Assembly (NCBI GenBank): GCA_947561585.1
Contig: CANNZV010001168.1
Location: 62,001 to 126,000, forward strand
DNA length: 64,000 nucleotides
From: Caprella mutica
Taxonomy: Eukaryota > Arthropoda > Malacostraca > Amphipoda > Caprellidae
Direction of reading: 5' to 3'
Part shown: in pieces, positions 1-10,240 of the stretch
Position numbering within the stretch: the stretch's first letter is position 1
How the letters are laid out: each line of letters opens with the position of its first letter
Made by a program: the position numbers and the translations under genes
Notes under the pieces: model-generated
What the model was told of the DNA's origin: nothing
The model's database searches: none
The model's input: only the letters and a program-made list of their open reading frames with translations

Positions 1-235
1 ATTTCTTCATTGATGAATATTATATCTATATTTAATTGTCTATGTCATTGATTTATTATGAAATATTTATACATAATATTTAGTTCATGATTTATTTAGC
101 TCAGTCTCTCATGTAAAACGTTTTCTATGAACGCATTTAGAAAATTTACACCGTTAGTGGACTAACTAGTGTATAATCTCTTAGGAGCAATTAACTGTGT
201 CTTATTGATATTTTAGTGTTTACTTATTTATCAGT
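1..235 (+). other. BEL/Pao internal leader (5' LTR outside window)
   Basis: This AT-rich sequence precedes the gag-pol start. It shows no similarity to the 3' LTR at 6349-7060, so it is probably the untranslated leader between the primer-binding site and gag. The 5' LTR and primer-binding site would then lie before base 1. No open frame or other signal is evident. Confidence 0.5.
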
Positions 236-3200
236 ATGTTACCTAGTAATTCAAAAAGACCTATTTTTATTAGGTTAGATCAATTGATCAAAATGGTTGA
301 TGAATCAGAGGAAAGCATTGACAATCTTTTGAAATTTGATATTGATGCAATTAGTGATAGATTAAACGAATTAATAGAACTCAATAATAAATTAAAATCT
401 GCACACAATCACTATAGCGATATTTGTCATGACGCTATAGTTTCTTTGTTCAAGAAAGGTTCAAATAGTGAGGCTAATGACTTAAGGGTTAAAAAGAGAC
501 AGAAGATTAAGGAAATAAATGAGACTTTAATGTATATTAATTCATTGATTAGGGACCTAGGACTTTCTGATGACATTTCTCTGATTAATTCTGAGACAAG
601 TTCTAATTATGAAACTAGTAGACTACGACATTCATTTAGTAATCTCGACCTTAACTTAGAAACTTCTTCAGACCCTATTACTACTCAGGCTATCCCTCAA
701 TCTAACATTTCTCAACATTTGCATTTCGATACAACGATCGATCCTATTTCTGAGGCTGCTCCACAAGTGAATGTTAATCAATTTTCTAGTGTTTCTGCTG
801 TTGAATACATCCCTCTGACTATTGTTACAACTACTTCTACTTCATCTAATGTTGCCATTACTACTTCACCTGCTCCTAGTGTAACATGTATTTCTGTTCC
901 ACTTAATAGTACCATTGCCGCTCCTTTGACTTCTTTGAATGTTGCTAACAGTTGCATTACTTTTCCAAATCCTAACCTCGCTCCTTTGACTTCTTTCACT
1001 GTTCTTAATAGCTCCGTTCCTTTTCCAAATCCTAACGCCGCTTCTTTTCCTTACCCTAACGTCGGAGTAAGTTCATTTGCTCATCCAAACTTTGATAATG
1101 TTTCTTCTCAAGTAACAAGCATGGCTTCTAATTTTCCTGTTTCCCATGTGAACTTTCCAGCTACCTCTTCTATGCCTTACTCTAGCAGTGGAGCAAGTTC
1201 ATTTGGTCAACCAAACTTCGTTAATGTTTCTTCACCACTGACGAGCGCTGCTTCTTTTTCCCAAGCAAACTTTCCTGTTCCCAATTTCCCAGCTACTTCT
1301 GTCCACAATGATTCTGCAAGTTTCCATCTTATCAAACAACAATTATTTCAACCAGCTCCGGATCCCTTTGATGGAGATCCTAAACGGTATAACGCTTGGC
1401 TCAGTGGTTTGAACAACAAAACAGATGGACTGAACCTATCAAATCTAGACAAGCTTCTCATTCTGAAAGCTAACACCATCAAAGAACCTCAACGACTGAT
1501 TGAAGATTACATAACTTCTGGAATGAACCCATCTGAAGCCCTTCCACAACTTCTTCATGAACTGAAAAAAGAATTTGGATCCTCCGTATTGATTGCCAAC
1601 TCGCTGAATCACCAAATCAACTCTTTCATGCCAGTTAAGTCTACACATCAGACTGATCGTTTGAAGGAACTGGTACGGCTATGTAAATATATAGAAATTA
1701 ACATGAAAAATACGGAGGAGCTCACAGTATTCAACACTGCGGAAGGTATTAGAAAGGTTTGGCTCAAATTACCTGAGCCTATGCAGAATCAGTGGCTGTC
1801 TATCAGTGAAGACCACATTTCAAGGTACGACAGAAACCCACCGTTTTCGGTTTTTGTACAGTTTGTCTGTAAGAAAACTCGAGAGTATTCTAACCCTCTC
1901 TATCAACGGACTCAAACTGCTTTCGATAAAAAGAAGGATCATGGCCTCATAACAACTTTCGTCACCCATGAGAGTCGCACTAATGCTCCATTGAGGGAAA
2001 ATCGTTTTGCTCCTAAAAGCGAAAGTTTTTCTAAGTCTAAGGATTCCGATGATAAGTGTGTTATTCATCCAAATGGGTTTCACTCTCTTATCCTGTGCAG
2101 GAAGTTTCAATTTTCAACACATAAAGAGAAAATTGATATTCTAAAGAAAAATGGTTTGTGTTTTCTCTGCCTTGGAAAACATCTCATGTCTGAATGCTCC
2201 CGACAAGCTTCTTGCGACAAATGCCACGATAGTCATGTGACAATTATGCACTATGAAAAGCAAAAACCATTTGAACCTAAAGTTAAGAAACCTGAGCATA
2301 CACCGAATACAAGTCTCTGTACTGCAGTTTGTGGAGACTCTCAAATATCTCAATGTTGCACAAAGATATTACTCGTAGAGTTAACTTTAGACGGATGTGA
2401 CAAGGTTCTTAATTGCTATGCAATTCTCGATGAGCAATCTACATCTTCCTTCGCCCATCCTAAAGTAGCCGAATACTTTAATGTCACAGGTACCACTGTT
2501 GATTATTCCCTGAAAACACTTTCTGAGTCAGAATCGTTCAACCGAGGAAAACTCTTAAAGGGTTTCAGAATTAGAGGTATCAACGAACAGAAGAGGATTA
2601 CCTTACCTCCTCTTTATTCTAATGAGCTTGTTTCTTGCAGCAAAGATGCCATTGCCACTCCAAATATCGTTAGAGCTCATCCTCAGATTCGTCATCTTGC
2701 CAAAAGATTCATCGAAGTAGATGAATCTGCAGAAGTTATGCTCCTGATTGGCCGTGATGCTGGAGAATGTATGAAAACCAAATGCTACGGCAACAAACCA
2801 CCATTCGCTCACCACACCGCTCTTGGTTGGGCTTTGGTGGGGAGTTCGTGCATTCAAACGGAAAACAGGAAAGACAAGATAAGTGTTTTCAAGACTCACT
2901 TGAACGAACACTTCTCATGCTCTCAGACTTTTTCCCAGAGAGCTGAGGAACAATGGTCTCTTCCTAATCTAGATATCTTTGAAGAACGTAGAGATGATGA
3001 ACTCCAGGACCTCTCGAAGAATGATAAGAGGTTCCTTCAATTGATAACATCAGAGATTCACACAAACGAAAACGGTAACATTGTGCTTCCACTTCCGTTC
3101 AAAGATTCTAACCCGTGTCTTCCTGATAATAGGCACCAGGTGTTCTACCGTACAAAAAATACACTTACTCGTTTAACGAAGGATTCTGAAAAGCTAGGAC

Positions 3201-6200
3201 AATGTCTCACCGTGATGCAGAAGTATCTTGACGCTGGACATGTCGAAGCTGTCCCAGACGATGAAATTGAGCCAAAGAAGAAAGGAAAGGTATACTGGCT
3301 TCCAATCTTTCCAGTTACTCATCCTAAGAAAGGAAAAGTTAGACTTGTCTTCGACAGCTCAGCTACGTTCTTCAAGACGAGTCTGAACGATCAGCTTATT
3401 CCTGGACCTGACGTCAACAATAAACTAAAAGACGTTCTTGTTGGATTCAGGAATGGAACTATTGGATTTTCGGCGGACGTCGAATCCATGTTCCATAACT
3501 TTTACTTGAAACAGGATGAAAAAGATTTCGCACGATTTTATTGGTTCAGAAACAATGATGAAACACAGGATATTTGCCAGTATCGTGCTAAAGTTCACAT
3601 ATTTGGCAATACTTCAAGTCCTGCTTTAGCTAATCTTGCTATCAGATTTGCTGCAGCTGACCTTCCTCCAGATATGAATTATGTGCAACAGTTCATCGAT
3701 GAGCAGTTCTATGTGGACGACGGCTTATCCAGCGCAAATACTGTTGAAGATGCCATCAGAACACTCAAGGATACTGCAGCTGTTCTAGGCAGGTATAACA
3801 TTCGGCTCCATAAGTTCTGCTCGTCTTCGAAAGCTGTCTTAGATTCATTTTCATCATCAGAAATTGCAACTAATGTACCAATTGTTGACATAGAGGAAAA
3901 TTCTATTCACTCCGCACTTGGACTCGCTTGGAACACCTCATCAGATTCGATCATAATTCAATCCAATGTTCCTAACCGACCTTTCACTCTTCGTGGAGTC
4001 CTCGCGACTATAAACTCGGTTTTTGATCCCCTTGGAATAAGTTCTCCAATTGTACTTGAAGGGAAAATCATGCAAAGAAAGTTCCTCACTACAGGTGACT
4101 CTTCAAATAAGGATTGGGACAAAGAACTTCCTATTGAATATGAAGAACAATGGAACATTTGGAAGAATTCGCTGAGTGACCTATCTGGTCTTTCCATTGC
4201 TAGAGCTTATCATCCTCATGAGTTTGGTCTCGTGATTCGGAAGGAAATTCATGCTTTCTGTGATGCCTCAATCGAAAGCACAGGGTACGTCATCTACTTA
4301 CGTTCTCAGAATGAGTCTGGCGAACATCACGTTTCATTCATTATTGGAAACTCCAGAATCGCACCTAAATCAATCTTATCCGTTCCTCGACTGGAACTGT
4401 GCAGTGCTCTCGATGTCTCCTTAGCTACACATGAAATGAGCGACAAATTGTGCATTCCAAAAGACCAAGTGTATTTGTACAGCGACAGCATGATAACTCT
4501 TGGTTATCTCAACAACCAAACTAAGAAGTTCACTAGATATGTCTCTAGAAGAGTGGACTTAACACTAAAGTCTTTTCCTGCTTCCCAATGGTACCATGTT
4601 TCTACAGATGAGAACCCAGCAGATCTTGCCACTCGTAAACAAACGATTCACTCTCTAACTGCTTCTAATTGGATTACTGGTCCATCCTTCCTGTGGAATG
4701 ATTCATTCGTTCCATCGTATCGAGGCGAACAAGCAGACCTTCCTGAAACTGTACCTCCTGCAAAGGTCCTACTTGTTTCTGCTTCTTCATCTTCAAACTT
4801 TGTTACGAACTCAAGCTCATACACCAAATCGATCAAGGTGTTCTCATTTATCATGAATTCTGTTAGAGAACTTGTTGATAAAACTAGACAAAGACTTGGA
4901 ACATCTCTCGCTCCTAGAGGACCTGCTTCTTCTATCGAGTGTAGGAATTTGCTGATTTCCATTGTACAGAAAGAGTCTTTTCCAGAACTCTTTCAGCACA
5001 ATATTGATAAAGCGTCGAACAAATTGGCTTGTTTATCACCTTTCAAAGATACTGATGGTTTGATGAGGGTAGGTGGAAGGCTAAGTTTTTCAAACTTGGA
5101 GTATTCTAACAAATTCCCTATTCTAATCTCCGGAAATCATCATTTCTCGAAACTCCTCATCGCTCATTTCCACGAAAAAGTCAAACACCAAGGCCGTGTT
5201 ATAACTATGAGTGCTATTCGCGAAGCAGGATATTTTATCTTGCACGGTTCATCTGCTATCAAGAAATTCGTGAATAAATGCGTCACCTGCCGAAGACTAC
5301 GCTTGTCACTCAACGAGCAAAAGATGAGTGACCTACCTCAAGACAGACTAGAGGTTGCTGCACCGCCATTTCTTAATACAGGGATGGATGTCTTCGGACC
5401 GTATTTTGTGACGGATGGTGTTCAAACTAGAAAATTTGCATCAACAAAGAAGTGCTGGGCCGTGCTCTTCACCTGCATGAATTCGCGAGCAACCCACATA
5501 GAAAGTCTGCCTTACTTAGATGGATGCAGCATGATAAATGCTTTACGACGATTTTTCTGCATACGAGGCCCTTGTAAGAAACTGAGAAGCGACCAAGGAA
5601 CAAACTTTGTTGCTGCAAAAAATCAAGATGCGTCCTTTTCAGCATCAGTCATGAACGAAATTACATCTCACGGTTGTGAATGGGAGATGAATCCACCCAA
5701 AGCCAGCCATTTCGGTGGGATTTGGGAACGGGAGATTAAAACAATTAAAAGTATCTTGAATACTTGCTTCTTACAAATGGGATCCAGAATTCTGACCAGA
5801 GATGACTTAAACACATTCCTTCAAGAATGTGCATGCATTTTGAATAATACTCCACTCTGGGAGTATTCGACCGATCCGAACGATCCTAGGCCTCTGACAC
5901 CCGCCATGTTACTTACTCTTAGAAGTGATGCTCCACCTTCAGACGAGGTTTACACTGAAAGAGACTTATTGGCTTATGGTTCAAAAAGATGGCGACGCAT
6001 CCAGTTCCTGACCGACCAGTTTTGGTCTCGCTGGAAAGTTGACTATCTTCAATCTCTCCAACGTAGAAATAAATGGCATAGTGAGAAACGATCTCTTAGA
6101 GTTGGCGATATAGTGCTTCTTAAAGACTCATCAAAACGATATCAATGGCCAATAGCTAAAGTGCTTTCTGTGAAGAAGAGCAGGGACGGTCTTGTGAGAT

Positions 6201-6295
6201 CAGCGGACGTCATCGCATCTTCTAGAAATTGTAATGGAACAAGACTTTTCACCCGTCCTATCTCTGAACTCTCTCTTCTCGTTCCTGTCGATTAA
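236..6295 (+). CDS. BEL/Pao LTR retrotransposon Gag-Pol polyprotein, intact
   Basis: A single open frame of 2019 residues encodes a complete Gag-Pol, the usual size for BEL/Pao. Domains in order: a Ser/Thr-rich N-terminus (about 130-350); a DUF1759 gag-like region (about 365-560); Cys/His knuckles (about 610-675, first Cys of CFLC at 642); a DUF1758 aspartic protease (about 710-870) with Asp732 in ILDEQS rather than a DSG triad; reverse transcriptase (about 1000-1170) with YVDD at 1159-1162; an A17/connection region; RNase H with Asp1343, Glu1387 and Asp1417; integrase with an HHCC zinc domain (about 1640-1690) and D1718, D1786, E1831; and a DUF5641 C-terminus. The product would reverse-transcribe and integrate the element. 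There are no stops or frameshifts, so the insertion looks recent. The start is the first ATG of the frame. Confidence 0.95.
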   Translation: MLPSNSKRPIFIRLDQLIKMVDESEESIDNLLKFDIDAISDRLNELIELNNKLKSAHNHYSDICHDAIVSLFKKGSNSEANDLRVKKRQKIKEINETLMYINSLIRDLGLSDDISLINSETSSNYETSRLRHSFSNLDLNLETSSDPITTQAIPQSNISQHLHFDTTIDPISEAAPQVNVNQFSSVSAVEYIPLTIVTTTSTSSNVAITTSPAPSVTCISVPLNSTIAAPLTSLNVANSCITFPNPNLAPLTSFTVLNSSVPFPNPNAASFPYPNVGVSSFAHPNFDNVSSQVTSMASNFPVSHVNFPATSSMPYSSSGASSFGQPNFVNVSSPLTSAASFSQANFPVPNFPATSVHNDSASFHLIKQQLFQPAPDPFDGDPKRYNAWLSGLNNKTDGLNLSNLDKLLILKANTIKEPQRLIEDYITSGMNPSEALPQLLHELKKEFGSSVLIANSLNHQINSFMPVKSTHQTDRLKELVRLCKYIEINMKNTEELTVFNTAEGIRKVWLKLPEPMQNQWLSISEDHISRYDRNPPFSVFVQFVCKKTREYSNPLYQRTQTAFDKKKDHGLITTFVTHESRTNAPLRENRFAPKSESFSKSKDSDDKCVIHPNGFHSLILCRKFQFSTHKEKIDILKKNGLCFLCLGKHLMSECSRQASCDKCHDSHVTIMHYEKQKPFEPKVKKPEHTPNTSLCTAVCGDSQISQCCTKILLVELTLDGCDKVLNCYAILDEQSTSSFAHPKVAEYFNVTGTTVDYSLKTLSESESFNRGKLLKGFRIRGINEQKRITLPPLYSNELVSCSKDAIATPNIVRAHPQIRHLAKRFIEVDESAEVMLLIGRDAGECMKTKCYGNKPPFAHHTALGWALVGSSCIQTENRKDKISVFKTHLNEHFSCSQTFSQRAEEQWSLPNLDIFEERRDDELQDLSKNDKRFLQLITSEIHTNENGNIVLPLPFKDSNPCLPDNRHQVFYRTKNTLTRLTKDSEKLGQCLTVMQKYLDAGHVEAVPDDEIEPKKKGKVYWLPIFPVTHPKKGKVRLVFDSSATFFKTSLNDQLIPGPDVNNKLKDVLVGFRNGTIGFSADVESMFHNFYLKQDEKDFARFYWFRNNDETQDICQYRAKVHIFGNTSSPALANLAIRFAAADLPPDMNYVQQFIDEQFYVDDGLSSANTVEDAIRTLKDTAAVLGRYNIRLHKFCSSSKAVLDSFSSSEIATNVPIVDIEENSIHSALGLAWNTSSDSIIIQSNVPNRPFTLRGVLATINSVFDPLGISSPIVLEGKIMQRKFLTTGDSSNKDWDKELPIEYEEQWNIWKNSLSDLSGLSIARAYHPHEFGLVIRKEIHAFCDASIESTGYVIYLRSQNESGEHHVSFIIGNSRIAPKSILSVPRLELCSALDVSLATHEMSDKLCIPKDQVYLYSDSMITLGYLNNQTKKFTRYVSRRVDLTLKSFPASQWYHVSTDENPADLATRKQTIHSLTASNWITGPSFLWNDSFVPSYRGEQADLPETVPPAKVLLVSASSSSNFVTNSSSYTKSIKVFSFIMNSVRELVDKTRQRLGTSLAPRGPASSIECRNLLISIVQKESFPELFQHNIDKASNKLACLSPFKDTDGLMRVGGRLSFSNLEYSNKFPILISGNHHFSKLLIAHFHEKVKHQGRVITMSAIREAGYFILHGSSAIKKFVNKCVTCRRLRLSLNEQKMSDLPQDRLEVAAPPFLNTGMDVFGPYFVTDGVQTRKFASTKKCWAVLFTCMNSRATHIESLPYLDGCSMINALRRFFCIRGPCKKLRSDQGTNFVAAKNQDASFSASVMNEITSHGCEWEMNPPKASHFGGIWEREIKTIKSILNTCFLQMGSRILTRDDLNTFLQECACILNNTPLWEYSTDPNDPRPLTPAMLLTLRSDAPPSDEVYTERDLLAYGSKRWRRIQFLTDQFWSRWKVDYLQSLQRRNKWHSEKRSLRVGDIVLLKDSSKRYQWPIAKVLSVKKSRDGLVRSADVIASSRNCNGTRLFTRPISELSLLVPVD

Positions 6296-6336
6296 TAAAT
6301 TTAAAACAGGATTTTATTCCGAACAAGTTTTTAGTT

Positions 6337-6348
6337 CGGGGTGGGGAG
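6337..6348 (+). other. Polypurine tract of the BEL/Pao element
   Basis: A G-rich purine run (CGGGGTGGGGAG) lies directly before the TGTAGCGAG that opens the LTR. This is the expected place for the plus-strand primer. Confidence 0.7.
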
Positions 6349-7060
6349 TGTAGCGAGAGTTTAGTCCTCGCTATTATTTCTTCCCGTTTTCTCTTTTCGT
6401 TTTCTATTTTGCCACCACTATGAATTTTCTCCCTCCCTCACTGTATTCTTGAGACTCTTGACGACAGCACGCACAAACGTATCTCACACGAAAAACTATC
6501 GACACCTCCTTTTATTTCCTTCAAATTCCCCAAAAAACTGTAAGTAGAGACTAATTAAAATGACTAATAAAGTAATAACATATATATAGACATCACAACG
6601 TAATCATATCCCTAATTAACTCTGATTTTCGTTACTTGAATACCTAGGTAGCTAACCCGCCATGTTTGTCTTTTTGATATGCCTTACAAATTATATTTAT
6701 AGGGTCTTTATAAATCATAAAATCAATGTTGATTATTTTTCGATAGGAACTTTTCTTATATAGTGTCCCTCAGGTTATAAATAGTGATATTATATCATAC
6801 GTTTTGTTAACTTTTTTGATTCCTATTTGGTTTTTCATGAGAACCTAGATTTATTTTTGGCTACGCAAATTCTTGCTACGCATTATGTTTCATTTTCTTA
6901 GTTAGTAAATTGTGTTTAGTCCTTTTGTTTAGACCTGTTTTTATCTTGCAGGTCAGTAAATGTACTGGTAGATAAGAAATGGATTAAATCTTTAACGAAA
7001 CTACTTCGATTTTTCCTGCTCCTCAAACATCTACCTAGTGCGAGTTAAGAATTCGCGACA
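6349..7060 (+). repeat. 3' LTR of the BEL/Pao element
   Basis: The boundaries are inferred. The start is TGTAGCGA next to the polypurine tract. The end is TCGCGACA, a near-perfect inverted repeat of the start (one mismatch), giving about 712 bp. A short stem (TAGCGAG with CTCGCTA) sits at the left edge. AATAAA-like sequence occurs near 6565. The 5' LTR is not in the window, so LTR identity and age cannot be judged. The right boundary is the less certain one. Confidence 0.65.
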
Positions 7061-8277
7061 GCAATACTCTACCTTGTAGTTAATATACCTTGATCACTCC
7101 TCACCTACCAATCCACACTAATTAACTAACTCTCCCTTCGCAAAGGTTAGAAGAGCTAAAACATTTCCTATTCTTTTAAACCATTTAACCGGAGAAAATA
7201 CACCCTAGTATTTATTTACAATAGAGATGTTCTATTTAGAGTTTTAAAGAGTAGAGGGATAGACATCCATAGTAAAACAAAGGATTGAATTCATTTAATG
7301 TGTAAGTTTGGCGAAAGGAAACTAAAGCACGATAGGTAAAATTAAGAATTTAAGATAGTTTAGTAGATCTAGTAATGGAATAGCATAAATTAAACTATAT
7401 AGAAAATTAAAAGATAAATTTATCAAATCCAGTCATTATTGAAAGACACATTTTATTATTGATAAAATGTAATGAAAATTCATAATTTACCCCATAGACC
7501 ACTACAAGTGTGCACTCCTTACCAATGCGCAACCTCTAGCACTGCATGCAAAGTTGCACTCTCCATACCAACCGTATATTGGCAATCTATGGGTTTTTTT
7601 CTATCACCGGAACATTAAAAGCTTTCTCCATCTCGTAGTTTTTTGTGTCAATCTGCAGGTTTCGCGACACTGATACCTCTAAAGTGCGGAAAAAACGGGA
7701 AAGAAAAGCTTCTTAGACTGTGGGGTGAAATACTGTGTTGCCGATCATATCCTCTATCACCGGATGAAAGCCATTCTTAATGCTATGTGTTGTTTAAGAA
7801 AAGGCATTAAATGGGTGACAAGAAATTAATCACATAAATGATAAAAATAATTTGCATATTTACTTAATATAAATATTAATACACTCTTAACATATGTTTT
7901 AAATCTATGATTAAACTTTTTAGAGATTAAAATTAATAACAAATAAGATCAAATTACAGAATATTATCTTTTACCATTATTTTCTGACTATTTCACGTTT
8001 GTAATTACATGAAATGTTTAAGCATCAAAATATTAGCTAATTATTATTCCTAATTAGAATAGATAAGAAAAATGGGACATAGCTACAGTCCAGCTTATAC
8101 TTTAAAATACAAAAGATTTAATTTGAATAAATATAAGAATAATAAATCACATTCCAGCTAATAAAGCTTGCGATACTTTATAATAAATAAATCTACACTG
8201 AACATAATGTCAGTTAACATGTTTTGAAGCTTTAACATTCATATACTTTGCCAATGTATGTCATTATTCTAACAACT
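7061..8277. other. Intergenic, nothing recognised
   Basis: AT-rich DNA with no long frame, tandem array or clear inverted repeat that I could see. Confidence 0.5.
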
Positions 8278-8475
8278 AAAGGGCCGTACACACGTAGGGT
8301 TTTTTAAGTCTTTCCACCAGACTTTTTGCTAAGCTCCTCCTACTTTTTCCACAACAATATAAGAAAAAATGAAAATTATATCATTTTTTCTTATATTCTC
8401 GTGGAAAAAATAGGAGGAGCTTAGCAAAACGTCTGGTGGAAAGACTTAAAAAAAACCTACGTGTGTACGGCACTT
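8278..8475. mobile_element. Hairpin (foldback) MITE, copy 1
   Basis: The whole about 198-bp element is almost one palindrome. The left arm starts GGGCCGTACACACGTAGG and runs through AAGTCTTTCCACCAGAC and AAGCTCCTCCTA. The right arm repeats all of this in reverse complement and ends CCTACGTGTGTACGGC. A second copy with a different centre lies at 36420-36686. There is no coding capacity, so it must be mobilised in trans. The superfamily is not clear from the ends. Confidence 0.8.
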
Positions 8476-8961
8476 TAAATGCCATACAACCTCCATATTG
8501 AGTCTGTCTACTCAGTCAGTATAGAGCATTTTATTAGTGACTGGTGTATCCGTGCCGTCAAAAACACGGATATTTGATACCTTTATCAAAGAATACGGAC
8601 ATCTTAATTTAAAAAATACGGATGAATTTTTATAGAGAATACATATTGCGAATCATAATTAATGAATTCATTATATCAAAGGAACTAAATAAGGAAATAT
8701 TTTGATAATGAAATGCAGAATGATATTGAAAAGTAGAAAATAAAGAAAAAATTTGAAAAATTTGTTAATTAAATTACCAATAAAATATTATCATTTTTCA
8801 AATATACTGAAGTTAAGCATATTTTCTAGACTTTAGAAAGTTAGTAATACGAAATAAAGGAAAGAAACAGTGCTAACTCTTCTGATTTACATTCAGTGTA
8901 CCTACATCTTACCGTTAGAAATGACCACAAAGAGTTATAGTACACCAGAACGTGACACCAT

Positions 8962-9262
8962 AATGTGGCTATAGTGAGCTATATAGTGTGGCTATAGTGA
9001 GCTATATAGTGTGGTTATAGTGAGCTATATAGTGTGGCTATAGTGAGCTATATAGTGTGGCTATAGTGAGCTATATAGTGTGGCTATAGTGAGCTATATA
9101 GTGTGGCTATAGTGAGCTATATAGTGTGGCTATAGTGAGCTATATAGTGTGGCTATAGTGAGCTATATAGTGTGGCTATATAGGGTTATAGTGAGCTATA
9201 TAGGGTTATAGTAAGTTATATAGAGTTATAAGAAGCTATATACATTTATAGTGAGCTAAAGA
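8962..9262. repeat. 23-bp minisatellite
   Basis: About 10 good tandem copies of a 23-bp unit (GCTATAGTGAGCTATATAGT plus GTG), decaying to the right into shorter GAGCTATA variants up to about 9340. It is not coding. Confidence 0.9.
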
Positions 9263-9483
9263 ATTATAGAGAGCTATAGTGATATAGCACAGTGACATTA
9301 TAGCTCATTATAGAGTTATAGTGAGCTACAGAGTAAACCAAGTGTAGACATATATTTATTAAAATATAATACAGTTGCTACAAGAAAAAAGGAAACCTTC
9401 GAAGAAGCATACAGAGAAAAGTACAAAGAAACAAAATTAACTTTTAATTTTTAATATATACCCACTTTACCCTCAAAAACACC

Positions 9484-9699
9484 TTAGTGTGTCATGCACT
9501 CGAGTGTATGGCAGACGTATATGATATCTTGGGATATTTCTTCCCAGCAAGAGAATAGTTTTGCCTCCAGTGCTTTAAAATTTGAATGCTTGGAAGAACA
9601 GGCCTCATTCCTTAAGATAATCCATTGCAAAGTGAAGTCCATTGGCTTGAAATCGGGTGAGGAAGAATGCCATAATTCCTCTGGCTGAAACCCTGTCAT
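9484..9699 (-). pseudogene. Tc1/mariner-type transposase C-terminal fragment
   Basis: On the minus strand a 71-codon stretch contains SSSPDFKPMDF followed by a Trp-Ile-Leu segment and a LEAKLFSCWEEI-like helix. This matches the C-terminal catalytic block of Tc1/mariner transposases, where SPDLNPMDF-type sequence holds the last acidic residue, followed by an Ala-Cys and a Leu-Glu-Ala-Leu segment. The rest of the transposase is absent and I see no terminal inverted repeats around it. It is therefore a dead remnant. Confidence 0.65.
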
Positions 9700-10152
9700 A
9701 TTCTCCGTACACCATTAAAGTACGATTTCGAGTACGTCACACTTTGGGAAGGGGTGAAGCTGTCACTGTGAAGCGTTTTGAAGTGTGACAAGCACCAGAC
9801 CTGCTGACACGAGACTTTTAAGCTAAGCATATTTCACTGGCAGCCTTCCTGTTGTGTTTATTGTGCAGATTATATAGCTAATTCTATTTTTTATGCTGCG
9901 AAGTGAACAGATCATTAACCATACGTGAAGGCATATAAGTACACAAAGTAAATTGTTATTTCTGTCAAAAATCAAAAACAGTTAGTTATATAGAGTTATA
10001 GAGTGACATATGTAGAGTTCTGAACATTCAATTTCTCCTAACATTCAAATGTTTAACACTGGAGAGAAACCTCAAAGAAACTCCAATGTGGACATTGCAC
10101 CAATAGCTTGAAGCTAGTGTTAAATAGGGCAGCCTTCCAATCCCTCAGCTAG

Positions 10153-10240
10153 AACTCGCCTAGCACTCGCCTAGTACTCGCCTAGTACTCGCCTAGTACT
10201 CGCCTAGTACTCGCCTAGTACTCGCCTAGCACTCGCCTAG
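10153..10240. repeat. 11-bp minisatellite
   Basis: Eight tandem copies of ACTCGCCTAGT or ACTCGCCTAGC. Confidence 0.9.
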
